Assembly (NCBI RefSeq): GCF_905147365.1
Contig: NC_056422.1
Location: 8,620,501 to 8,684,500, forward strand
Length of the DNA: 64,000 nucleotides
Direction: 5' to 3'
Source: Aricia agestis
Taxonomy: Eukaryota; Arthropoda; Insecta; Lepidoptera; Lycaenidae
Below, piece after piece: positions 1-9,005 of this stretch (positions within the stretch are counted from its first letter, which is position 1; the number at the start of each line of letters is the position of its first letter). The position numbers were made by a program, and so were the translations under genes. The notes below the pieces were generated by a model, which worked only from the letters and a program-made list of their open reading frames with translations, searched no databases and was not told where the DNA came from.

Positions 1-62
1 TATTTTAATTTCGCCATAACTTCTAAACCAAACGTCCAATTTTAATCATTCAAAGACCAAAT

Positions 63-136
63 ATTATCTACATAAAATGTACTTAGTGATGAAATAATTT
101 ATTATTTCATCACTAAGTACATTTTATGTAGATAAT
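63..136. repeat. Perfect 36-bp palindrome
   Basis: Arms 63-98 and 101-136 are exact reverse complements separated by only two bases (tt). No coding potential and no obvious target duplication is visible. It could be a tiny foldback MITE or a snap-back replication product. The remaining sequence from 137 to about 440 shows nothing I can name. Confidence 0.9.
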
Positions 137-439
137 TGATAAGGATTATTAGCATGAGTAAAATAAATGCGTTTAAATGTAGTGCAAAAAATCAAGATTT
201 TTAAATAAAACAATGGTTATTGTGCCTCACTTGACATAGATAGAGGTAGTGTGTAGTAAATATAGATCTTATAAATAAGATCTACATTTACTTAGAACAT
301 TGTATGGTTCTATCTTTTATAGTTAAGGCAGCGTACGCAAAATAAGTAAATTTTCTGGTTGTTTCCGGAAAACTGAAATATCTTACGGAACCCTATATTT
401 TCCAAAATAAAAAGTACACTATGTTGCTCGTAAATAATG

Positions 440-635
440 TAGCTTTCGAATGGTGAAAGAATTTTTAAAATCGGTCCAGTAGTTTTTGAGCCTATTCATT
501 CAAAAAAACTAGATCAAAATCGGTCCACCCGTTTGGATGCTTCGATGCCACGGACAGATATACACACAGACAAACAGACAGGCAGACAGACACGTCAAAC
601 TTATAACACCCCTCTTTTTTGTCGGGGGTTAAAAA
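440..635 (+). repeat. Dispersed repeat tail ending GTCGGGGGTTAAAAA
   Basis: Contains the block 'agatcaaaatcggtccaccc', then a degenerate CAGA/GACA run, then 'acacccctctttttt' and 'gtcgggggtt'. The same block recurs at 7182-7325 (minus), 37780-37930 (plus) and 38023-38122 (minus). The fixed 3' end and variable 5' extent resemble the tail of a LINE or LINE-dependent SINE. The left boundary is uncertain. Confidence 0.7.
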
Positions 636-833
636 TGGTAAAAAACACGACTTTTCATTCAGCCATAACTTTTCACTGACAGGGTATTTTCGATTGCGGT
701 CTGGTTATAATGATTCAGTATTTAGTAGACAATTTTACTAATATATAATATAGGTCTCGTTAGTGGTGGAAATTTGGACCAGATTACATACATTTTAAAA
801 CATACTCCTTTGTTTCATAACAAAGGCCTGTCA

Positions 834-1358
834 GGCTTCAAACTGTGGCGAAACCCGGGTGAACTCGCAAGAAGGCGATGCTGTGTGTGTGGTGGGATTG
901 GAAGGGCATTATTCATTATGAGCTGTGGTAACAGCTCATAATGAATAATTCAGTTCACACAGTTCAGAAGCGATGGTCCTGCCTGGCGGTAGCCACGCAG
1001 GAACTGTACTGCGAACAACTGACGAGATTAAAGCAAGAAGTTGAGAGAAAGCGGCCGGAATTAATCAACAGAAGCAGTGGTTTTTCACCATGATAACGCT
1101 AGACCTCACACATCTTTAGCCACTCAGCAAAAATTACGGGAGTTTGGCTGGGAGGTATTAATGCATCCGCCGTATAGTCCTGACTCCTGAGCTTGCACCT
1201 TCAGATTTCCACCTGTTTCGCTCGCTGCAGAATTCCTTAGGCAGTGTCAGGTTGACATCACAAGAGGACTCCCAAAACCACTTGTCGCAGTTTTTGTCGC
1301 AGCAATGGGACCAACAAGATGGCAAAAAGTCATCGAACAAAATGGCACCTAGACTAGA
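834..1358 (+). pseudogene. Mariner transposase fragment with internal rearrangement
   Basis: Read on the plus strand this segment encodes the HHDNARPHTS block (about 1087-1116) and the HPPYSPD block that follows, which hold the second and third catalytic acids of a mariner D,D34D transposase. It lacks the 5' third, and stops and frameshifts break it throughout. It belongs to the same family as the copy at 48911-50215. Relative to that copy, bases 908 to about 1000 are rearranged: a perfect 19-bp palindrome (908-926 against 931-949) is followed by a stretch in reverse orientation. It is a dead relic. Confidence 0.85.
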
Positions 1359-1739
1359 ATTAGTTATAATTTTGAGAAGTTAAGAATTGAATTACTTAAA
1401 TACTAAATATTATGTACAACAAATTAAATGGAAAGGATTAAAAACATTGTCCTTTGACAGGTCTACATTTTACTTATTAAGTAAACATAGTAATAAGCCA
1501 AATACAATAATAAGTAATAACCATAGTTTATACAAAACAATTTATAGTTCATTCATTCACGGGAAAAATAGGATAATAATAAAGAGGAATAGTTTTAAGG
1601 GGTAGGTGGGCAGGTAATTACAGACAATAATAATTAATATTGGACTAAAGATTAAGGTTGAATGTGTGTATGTGTGCGTGTGTGTGAGTTTGTGGGTGGT
1701 CGTGCCCAATTGTGACTTTTATTATGTAAAATTAAGGGT
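1359..1739. other. Non-coding, likely 3' tail of minus-strand LINE
   Basis: AT-rich sequence with a GT-rich run near 1665-1700. It lies downstream (in minus-strand sense) of the LINE C-terminus that ends near 1740, so part may be that element's 3' UTR. The open frame at 1387-1605 has no recognisable domain and I regard it as chance. Confidence 0.4.
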
Positions 1740-2121
1740 TACCGTAGTGTTTTTTTTTATTAGGATTACGGACTTTCACAATTTTTACAGTTTCAGCGTA
1801 GTTTTTAGACAGAAGCCATAATTTGCTTGAGTGAGGCGATTTCTTAGATAAAGATTCGGTCGAGATATTTAAGTCTGATGCTACAGACGAAAGAACAAAA
1901 TCCAGGATATGGGGAGGTAGTCTTGACGCGAAGACCGTACGAAATTTGGGCAAAGTTACTTCAGAGCTCGTCCCTAGCATATTTCGTTATTGTACGGAGG
2001 ATGAAGAGCTGTCGTACGCTAAGGACGTTAAACTCTTGAAGCAATTTAGCAGTTGGGTACCGGCGGGGTTTCCCTAGAGCGACTTTGACTACAGCGCGTT
2101 GAGTTCGTTCTAGCGTAATCA
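1740..2121 (-). pseudogene. LINE reverse-transcriptase C-terminal part (3' of mariner)
   Basis: The minus-strand frames include 'LERTQRAVVKVALGKP' followed by an 'LLQEFNVLSVRQLF' block. This is the usual region after the RT domain of jockey-superfamily LINEs, where a coat-like QRxA(V/I)R motif precedes the C-terminus. It continues the element at 3418-4580, from which it is separated only by the mariner at 2124-3415. There is a frame change near 1970. The protein would end near 1735. It is a decayed, inactive copy. Confidence 0.7.
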
Positions 2122-2123
2122 TA

Positions 2124-3415
2124 CGAGGGCTGCTATTTATGTATCCGGAACTGGCCACTTACAAGAACAATATTTAAAAAGTAATTACAACATTTGAAAA
2201 TAGAACTCTTTGGTTGAAGAATACATTTTGTTTCATGTGACTGTCAATTATTTTTCCATTGTGGCGTCATTTTGAAAATTGCGTGTCTTCATTCGCCATG
2301 GATTTAACGCGTGAACATTTTCGTGCAATGATTTACTACGATTTTCGGCGTGGGCTAAATCAACAACAGTGCTTTATTCAACTCACCGCAACTTTTAGAG
2401 ATGAAGCACCATCAAAAACCACTGTTTATCACTGGTACAGTGAGTTTAATCGTGGGCGGTCTATGCTCACGGATGAAAATAAAGAAGGTCGCCCAAAAAC
2501 AGCTGTTGTCCCACAAAATATAGATGCTGTGCGGGAACTAATAATGCGTGATCGTCATGTTACATATCGCGAGATAGAGGCGTCCTTAGGCATAAGTATG
2601 ACGAGCATACATAAGATATTACACGAACATTTGGTTGTAAAAAAAATATGTTCGCGTTGGATTCCGCACAACTTGACAATCGATCAAAAACGGGCTCGTG
2701 TCGATTGGTGCAAAAAAATGATAAAAAAATACAACCGTGGTACGTCAAAAGCCGTTTATAATATCTACACAGGTGATGAATCTTGGATCTATGCATATGA
2801 CCCCGAAACTAAACAACAGTCAACGGTGTGGGTGTTCCAAGATGAGCCGAAACCAACAAAAGTTACTCGTGCAAAAAGTACTTTGAAGCAAATGGTCGCC
2901 TGTTTTTTTGGAATTAATGGACATGTGGCTACAGTGCCATTAGAGAATCGTAAAACGGTTAATTCTGAATGGTATACGACCATTTGTTTACCAGAAGTCT
3001 TTGAAGAAATAAGAAAGGACAACCGACAACGCAGAATCATATTACATCACGACAATGCTAGCTGTCACACCTCAGCTGAAACAACTCAGTTTTTGGAGGG
3101 TCAAAAGATCGAATTGACTGGTCATCCGCCGTACAGCCCTGATTTGGCACCTAACGATTTCTTTTTATTTCCATACGCGAAGAACAAATTACGTGGTCAA
3201 CGTTTTTCGAGCCGCGAAGAGGCTGTTGATGCGTTCAAAATGCACGTTTTGGAGATACCTCAATCAGAATGGAAAAAGTGCTATGAAAATTGGTTCCAGC
3301 GTATGCAAAAGTGTGTCGATCATCGCGGCGAATATTTTGAAAAGCAATAAAACCATATTAAATGATATATGTTTGTTTCTTTTTTTAATTCCGGATACAT
3401 AAATAGCAGCCCTCG
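2124..3415 (+). mobile_element. Complete mariner element with perfect TIRs
   Basis: The ends at 2124 and 3415 are perfect inverted repeats of about 27 bp beginning 'cgagggctgctatttatg', each flanked by the expected TA target duplication (2122-2123 and 3416-3417). Total length is 1292 bp, normal for mariner. It sits inside an older minus-strand LINE, whose coding sequence resumes on both sides. Perfect TIRs plus an uninterrupted transposase imply recent insertion, later than the LINE's decay. Confidence 0.95.
2298..3350 (+). CDS. Mariner transposase, uninterrupted (350 aa)
   Basis: A cut-and-paste transposase that would bind the element's TIRs and insert at TA in the nucleus. The reading frame is open from an in-frame ATG at 2259. 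I prefer the ATG at 2298 (MDLTREHFR) because it gives 350 aa, close to the roughly 345 aa usual for mariner, and starts the N-terminal helix-turn-helix region. The linker shows 'WIPHNLT', matching the WVPHxL motif. Catalytic acids are visible: D in 'TGDESW', D in 'LHHDNASCHTS', and D in 'APNDFFLF', with 34 residues between the last two (D,D34D). 'HPPYSPDLAP' is the standard YSPDLAP block. No stop or frameshift is present, so the product may be functional. The subfamily is not settled by eye. Confidence 0.93.
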   Translation: MDLTREHFRAMIYYDFRRGLNQQQCFIQLTATFRDEAPSKTTVYHWYSEFNRGRSMLTDENKEGRPKTAVVPQNIDAVRELIMRDRHVTYREIEASLGISMTSIHKILHEHLVVKKICSRWIPHNLTIDQKRARVDWCKKMIKKYNRGTSKAVYNIYTGDESWIYAYDPETKQQSTVWVFQDEPKPTKVTRAKSTLKQMVACFFGINGHVATVPLENRKTVNSEWYTTICLPEVFEEIRKDNRQRRIILHHDNASCHTSAETTQFLEGQKIELTGHPPYSPDLAPNDFFLFPYAKNKLRGQRFSSREEAVDAFKMHVLEIPQSEWKKCYENWFQRMQKCVDHRGEYFEKQ

Positions 3416-3417
3416 TA

Positions 3418-4580
3418 ATATAAGACTTGGCAGCACCTCCCCAGATTCCGATGCAGTACTGTAAAAGAAATCGGCAAATCGCGGAGTAAACCAATTTCTT
3501 TACGTGTGGGCTCGCAACCGGTCTAAGGGCTTTCATTACAAATATTAATTTTCTTGTTTTCTTAGCCACGGATACTATGTGGGGCTTAAATGTGAGTTTC
3601 TCGTCTACCTCGACGCCCAGATATTTGACTGAGGTGGCTTGAGCAATTTGTTCACAGCGGCACGTTTGCAGAAGAGGGAAAAGTAAGGTATGACAGTTTT
3701 CGCTGTGTAACCTTAATCCTTATGGGTCTTTCTATTGGCTTGGTAGCTTCAGTTATGTGAAAACATAGAACCTTTGATTTCGCCGTGTTAAGGGTGAGGA
3801 GGTTCCGGTTGAGCCACTTATTTTTTAAAACCATACCCCTTTCAACAGCACGGAAGGTACTTCACCAGAATTTACCTCGAAAAATTGTAACAGTGTCATT
3901 TGCGTAGCAACTAGCAAATAATTTTTGCATAAGGAATGTTAAGTTCCAGGATTCCGTTCATATAGAGGATAAACAGGGTTGGCGAGAGTTTGCTGCCTTG
4001 TGGGACACCGAAAGTGTTATTTTGCTCCTCACTCAGGAAGTTTTCAAGTTTCAGTCTTTGCCTTCTATTGCTGAGGTAGCTCTTATACCATGAGAGGGCG
4101 TTACCACGTAAGCCGAAGCCTTCTAGTTTACGAAGAAGCAGAGGGATTGAAACTGTTTCAAAGGCTTTAGCTAAGTCGAAAAATACCCCAATACTCCTGC
4201 TTCCTTCGTCCAGGGCTCCAGCTACAGTGGAAGTCAACATTCCCACGGCATCCTCGGTGCAGCGACACCTTCTGAAGCAGAATTGTCTGTCAGAAATTAA
4301 CCCTCTTTTTTCCAGGTAGTCTACGAGCCCTCTTGTTTACCTTTTCTAAAATTTTAGAAAGCACAGGTAGAAGCGAGATTGGGCGATAATTTTCAATTTT
4401 ATCTTTAGAGACAGATTTGTGAATTGGACACACTATAGCCGTTTTCCAACAGTCGGGAAACGTACCAGTTTCCAAACTAAGGTTGCAGATGTGTGTTAGC
4501 AGATGGTGCTACGATGCTAGATTTAATGTGTCGCAGCAGGAAGGGAGAAAGTGAGTCTGAACCCGCGCCTTCAGATTTGA
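3418..4580 (-). pseudogene. LINE reverse transcriptase, broken (5' of mariner)
   Basis: Minus-strand fragments carry RT landmarks in order: 'ENYRPISLLPVLSKILEK' (about 4350-4400), 'FFDLAKAFETVSIPLLL' (about 4140-4185), 'FGVPQGSKLSPTLFILYM' (about 3970-4020), then a position where FADD is expected but 'YAKIIC' is read, so the catalytic aspartates appear lost to a frameshift. The 'VKKLVYSAICRFLLQYCIGIW' region follows near 3480-3530. At least three frame breaks are present. No endonuclease domain is seen, so the copy is 5' truncated. The motif set fits the jockey superfamily. It is interrupted by the mariner at 2124-3415 and resumes at 2121-1740. Confidence 0.85.
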
Positions 4581-4843
4581 AGAATGAAAACGTATAAATA
4601 GGGTCTCTATTATTAATAAATCTTCGATGTGTGTCCGTCGCCCACCCGTATGTCACCAGACTAGATCTCGAGAACCGCTTTCACAAATTATATATTTCTT
4701 GTGTCGTTATAAAACCTAATAGTCCAATTAAAATAAAATAAATTATTAATGGGGGTTCCATACAACAAACACGATTTTCTCCGAACAATATCTTGTAACA
4801 CATTTGTCTACAAAAACACTGAATTTAGCCAAAAACGTTAAAT
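4581..4843. other. Non-coding spacer with degenerate repeat
   Basis: Contains a stretch ('gtatgtcaccagactagatc') that looks like decayed dispersed repeat, and AT-rich DNA. No gene is seen. Confidence 0.4.
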
Positions 4844-5221
4844 AATTAAGAAATTAAAAAAAAACCCGCCAAACAACTTTAAAAAGTAATGAAATAATAT
4901 TTACTGCCTTCAAGTTCAAATAATTCCTAACTTGTGTAAAGTAATATTTTTGTCCATAATTGTTGTCACGGTGTGTCGGGGGACCGCTAAGTAACCGCCA
5001 AGTCGCTGATTATCTCGATTCAGGTCGCTGTGAATTGATCCTTAAACTTGTTATGTGAAATCAAACATCTACATTAGCGGTCCCCCGACACACCTTGACA
5101 ACAATTATGGACTAAAATATTACTTTACACAAGTTAGGAATTATTTGAACTTGAAGGCAGTAAATATTATTTCATTACTTTTTAAAGTTGTTTAGCGGGG
5201 TTTTTTTTAAATTCTTAATTT
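4844..5221. repeat. Palindromic core of dispersed repeat R1
   Basis: Arms of about 147 bp (4844-4990 and 5074-5221) are inverted repeats at high identity around an 83-bp loop. The inner ends carry 'gtgtgtcgggggaccgct' and its complement. The same arm sequence occurs at 37085-37250, where one arm has collapsed onto the other's end, and once at 38640-38785. It is therefore part of a mobile or dispersed unit, here called R1. No protein is encoded. Confidence 0.85.
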
Positions 5222-6040
5222 AATTTTATTTCATACTTTTTACACTTGTGTTGGTTATAGTGCAGAATATTAATAATTCCTATCAACAAAATCATATTCT
5301 CATGATAACCATTTTTTTTTAAATGAAATAAGGGGGCAAACGAGCAAACGGGTCACCTGATGGAAAGCAACTTCCGTCGCCCATGGACACTCACAGCATC
5401 AGAAGAGCTGCAAGTGCGTTGCCGGCCTTTTAAGAGGTAATAGGGGAGGGTAGGGAAGGGAAGGGAATAGTATAGGGTAGGGGTTAGGGGATTGGGCCTC
5501 CGGTAAACTCACTCACTCGGCGAAACACAGCGCAAGCGCTGTTTCACGCCGGTTTTCTGTGAGAACGTGGTATTTATCCGGTCGAACCGGCCCATTTGTG
5601 CCGAAGCATGGCTCTCCCACATATAAATCATTTATCAATGTCCTTTTCGATGAGGCCGTTAATATGAGCCCAAACCTTGGGTTCATACGAAGTTCAGTTC
5701 CTATAGAATCCAGGTGATGCTGCAGTAGCAGCATGTAAATATTTAGTGTAAATATCTACTTCTTACTTTTTGTCGCAATCAAAATGAGCCCAAACACGAA
5801 ACCTCTGCTCTAAGTTGGCGAGGAGTTGGATATCCTATTGATTACCAGGTGATGCTGCAACACCAGGTCAACTTTCCATTATTATGTGTATACGTATATT
5901 GTATATTCACAACTAGAATCAAATATAAAACCAATCAAACGACTATAAGTTGCTAACGGCCTTTCATGAACCAGACAAACCCTGATTGTCCAGCACTGAG
6001 CAGGCTGATGATGATGAATTATAGCTAAGAACACTCTTGA
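5222..6040 (+). repeat. Dispersed repeat R1, copy 1 (SINE inserted)
   Basis: Carries 'aggtgatgctgcagtagcag', 'gttggcgaggagttggatat' and the terminal 'gagcaggctgatgatgatga'. It aligns in order with 37250-37775 (plus) and 38128-38660 (minus). The SINE-like element at 5311-5621 interrupts it. R1 has no evident ORF. It is probably a large non-autonomous transposon together with the palindrome at 4844-5221. Confidence 0.8.
5311..5621 (-). mobile_element. SINE-like element, copy S1
   Basis: In minus orientation it begins 'gtgggagagccatgcttcgg', passes a 'ccggttcgaccgg'-type segment reminiscent of a tRNA B box, a CCCTA/CCCTTCC pyrimidine-rich block, 'aaaggccggcaacgca', and ends 'gcccccttatttcat' plus an A-run. 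Other copies are at 10158-10334, 22572-22820 and 39596-39884. The uninterrupted R1 copy near 38548-38575 shows the empty site, which confirms insertion as a unit. Confidence 0.8.
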
Positions 6041-6047
6041 TCATGCC

Positions 6048-6092
6048 TCGGCTCGGCGCGGCGCGGCTTGTGATATCACACGCCGTGAGAAG
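6048..6092 (+). repeat. Short GC-rich repeat around TGATATCA
   Basis: The unit 'gcggcttgtgatatcacacg' followed by 'ccgtgagaa' occurs here and at 7605-7641 and 7688-7729. It is centred on the palindrome TGATATCA. No function is assigned. Confidence 0.7.
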
Positions 6093-6224
6093 CCAGCTTT
6101 AGGTTTTATTAATGAGTATCAAAGCACTTTATCGGACTATCTACCGAAAATTTTAAATGCAAAGCATTTATGATGTTAGAATATTGTGCATCAAATCTTG
6201 ATTTTACGATTTTATTTAATTAGA

Positions 6225-6412
6225 CTAGCTGACTAAGCAAACGTTGTTTTGCCATATAAATTATTTCTAGTATAAATTTAAAAAGTGGATAAAAACCTAT
6301 TCTCAGGCCTAACGAATGTAAAAGTACTTATACAAAATTTCATCAAAATCGGTTTATCCGTTTTGGAGGAGTTCGTGCACAAGCAGTGACACGAGAATTT
6401 TTATATATTAGA
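6225..6412 (-). mobile_element. Non-autonomous Helitron, family A
   Basis: On the minus strand it starts TCTAATATATAAAAATTC and ends with CTAG followed by T (here read 'a|ctagctgac' on plus). The interior matches the outer element at 21943-22323, including 'ttttggaggagttcgt'. Size is 188 bp. The TC start, CTAG end and lack of target duplication are Helitron traits. Confidence 0.75.
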
Positions 6413-7181
6413 TATTCCAATTAACATGAACAATTTACGTTGAGTACCTACGTAAGTAGCTACTTGTTTGTTTCAGATTTTCTATTGCAAAATTTACTTT
6501 TGACTAAATCGCATGAAGATGTATAACAGTAACATAAGTATGTTATATAATACACATACGCATACTTAGGTTGAAATGATCATCACACTAGTAATAAACA
6601 CGATAATGGAGATACATTATCCCTTTTCATCATCTTACACCATGATTCTCGTATTTTTACATCGATTGGAATACGAAAAATACTTTGTCAGGTGTGTTTC
6701 TAGTAATACTTTTGCACTTCAGTATCACACAATACTTGAAAGAAGGTTTTTTAGCCTCTTCCATAATCTCAATAGCAAATAAACCCGAAAATAAGTACGA
6801 AGTAACTTAATCACTAAAGGAAACAAACACGGGACATAACATCTGACGTCATCAACATGGCGCGCTAAATGCCGGCGTTTGAATGTTTTAAATTTCAATT
6901 TAAAGAATAATTTGAATATTTTGAAGCCTATTTATGTTTTATTCTCCTTTATAAAGATATAAAGGACTAATTAAAGTCATAAAAAAATCATGCATATTCC
7001 CTATTACAATAAGCTAAAATGATAAAATACATTGATTATTTATTCTTTACCCCTATACTAGGAAGTTATGAAATCAACCACGTTACAACTCACAACACGT
7101 ATTTATCGACCGCTGTATCGATACTTGCACATCAATAGTTAGCGCCGAAAATTATAACGTTTTGGTTGTTTTAAAACTTAG
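6413..7181. other. No gene seen
   Basis: AT-rich DNA. The open frame at 6576-6782 shows no domain or low-complexity signal that would support a gene. Nothing else was recognised. Confidence 0.4.
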
Positions 7182-7325
7182 TTTTTAACCCCCGACAAAA
7201 AAGAGGGGTGTTATAAGTTTGACGTGTCTGTCTGTCTGTCTGTCTGTCTGTGTGTGTATCTGTCCGTGGCATCGTAGCGTCCAAACGGGTGGACCGATTT
7301 TGATCTAGTTTTTTTTGTTTGAAAT
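7182..7325 (-). repeat. Dispersed repeat tail, second copy
   Basis: Reverse complement of the tail at 440-635. It starts 'ttttaacccccgacaaaaaa', has a TCTG run (about 7228-7250) and ends in 'accgattttgatctagtttt'. The small minus-strand frame through it is a by-product of the simple repeat. Confidence 0.8.
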
Positions 7326-7604
7326 GATCATATACTTTTTTGTTTAATGGATATAGTTTCACCTACAACAAATATCTTCGTGCTAGCTATAGCGCGATGT
7401 AGCCGCCAAGCAGCGGCATCTGTTATCAAAATAAAGGAATTAAACTTAATATAATAAAATTAGCGGCATAGATTGAAATGCAACCTAGTTGCCTAGTGAA
7501 TACAGTTGCATTTCATTAAAATTTACTTATTTAACGTAGCGACTTAGAGCAAATTGATATCTATTACCGTGTTAATAAAGTTTAATTTTACTTGAATGTT
7601 TGTC

Positions 7605-7729
7605 AGCGTGGCGCGGCTTGTGATATAACGCGCCGTGAGAAGAGGTGGCTCGTGCTCGCCTGTGGCTCGTGCTCGCTTGTAATAGCTGGCTCGGCGCGGC
7701 GCAGCTTGTGATATCACACGCCGTGAGAA
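7605..7729 (+). repeat. Two more copies of the TGATATCA repeat with GC-rich tandem spacer
   Basis: Copies at 7605-7641 and 7688-7729 flank a short tandem of 'tggctcgtgctcgcctg'. The second copy directly abuts the 133-bp-type monomers that start near 7730. Confidence 0.7.
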
Positions 7730-8062
7730 TATTTTTAAATCCGACATACGATGGTAATATTTTCAACTTGAGGACTCACTCCTAAAACTTGCCCTTAAAC
7801 TTCAAAGTCGATTTTCTCCCACCCCACAGTGATTGAAAATTCTAAAAAAAATCATGCTAGTATATTTTTAAATCCTACATACGATGGTAATATTTTCAAC
7901 TTGCGGACTCACCCCTAAAACTTACCCTTAAAATTCAAATTCGATTTTCTCCCACCCCACAGAGATTGAAAATTCTAATAAAAACATGCTAGTATATTTT
8001 TAGATCCTACATACGATGGTTATATTTGCAACTTGCGGACTTACCCCTAAAACCCACCCTTA
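7730..8062 (+). repeat. Three monomers related to the 133-bp foldback array
   Basis: Contains one partial and two full copies of the unit with 'acatacgatggtaatatttt', 'tgcggactcacccctaaaac', 'cgattttctcccacccca' and 'gattgaaaattcta'. This is the same unit that builds the arms at 60303-63020. The last unit has the variant 'aacccacccttataa', which in the large element marks only the outermost monomers. It is more diverged than the 60-63 kb copies. Confidence 0.9.
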
Positions 8063-8256
8063 TAAGTCGATTCGTGACGACACGTGAACTTAGATTTTAT
8101 AATCGCGATCAAAAGAAGATTGTGAAATCCATTTGAAAAAGGCGAAATTTACGTCATCGTATGTACGCGTTCAATGAAAACTAAGTTTTATAAAACGAAG
8201 TTTTAATGTGCCTGGTGAAATCCCACCTAAGTAAGGCCCTATACTATGCTATATAA

Positions 8257-9001
8257 AGAGCGCTACTCACACACCTGCCGTAGGGGCAATCTAGGGTGCA
8301 TGGCGGTTGTGGTGATATCGGGAGTATCTCTACACACTTGCCTGCCGTGCAGTGTTTCCGTGAAGCTGAGCTGAGAACACGTTTTGAGAATGGCATCCGT
8401 ATTATCGACCGATCAAAAGATTGGAGTAGCCTTGGTGCTTTCTGTGGTGCTACCTCAAAAAAAAGGAAAAGGAGATACTGGGTGAAGAATTGGCTACTGA
8501 AAAGAAGTGAGTTGAGGCACATGAATATTATAAAAGAACAGGAAGTAGATGACTTCAATAACTTTTGATGGATTTTGTCTCTTTTGAAGAGCTTCTTGCA
8601 ATGGTGGCACCATTTATAGAAAAAAAAAATACATTGATGCGGAATGCCGTAAGCGCTAGAGCGATTAATAGCTACGCTCCGGTTTTTGGGAAGTGGACAA
8701 ACCTACGAGGATTTGAAATTTAGTTGTATCATATCACCACAATTATTGATGTCAACAACAATGATTCCTGAGACTTGTTGAAACTGACTGAGAAATTGCC
8801 CCAATTGCGCTACACACGCAGCGACGGCAGGGACGACTTAGGCATCAAGGATGGTCTCGCGCCCCTGCCGCCCTGCCGCAGGGCCAATCCTCTAAATTGC
8901 CCCTGCATACCTACACACATCACAATTAAGGATGCAATTAAGGGTCATCCCCACTCCTACACCCTGGATTGCCCCTGCGGCAGATGTGTGAGTAGGGCGC
9001 T
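8257..9001 (+). mobile_element. Internally deleted PIF/Harbinger element
   Basis: Inverted ends 'agcgctactcacaca' (left) and 'tgtgtgagtagggcgct' (right) continue into 'ctgccg(t/c)aggggcaatc' for about 40 bp. TAA flanks both sides (8254-8256 and 9002-9004), the 3-bp target duplication typical of Harbinger. The 745-bp element keeps only the start of a transposase. Its right end lies 4 bp from the next element, a Helitron. Confidence 0.85.
8360..8680 (+). pseudogene. Harbinger-type transposase N-terminal fragment
   Basis: The plus-strand frame includes 'KRKRRYWVKNWLLKR' followed by 'DDFNNF', then after a frameshift near 8567 'MDFVSFEELLAMVAPFI', and 'TLMRNAVSARAI'. These match, in order, the (R)RxWVxPWLxRR, FxxFxRM, FxELLxxVxPxI and TxMRxAI segments that precede the catalytic domain of PIF/Harbinger transposases. 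The DDE core is absent, so this is a non-functional remnant inside the 8257-9001 element. The assignment rests on recalled family motifs. Confidence 0.7.
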
Positions 9002-9005
9002 TAAA

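Noticed and set aside
1387..1605. 72-aa plus-strand frame
   Set aside because: Asn/Lys/Tyr-rich, typical of AT-rich chance frames.
7171..7362. Minus-strand frame with Thr-Asp-Arg-Gln repeats
   Set aside because: It is the TCTG/CAGA simple repeat in a dispersed tail.
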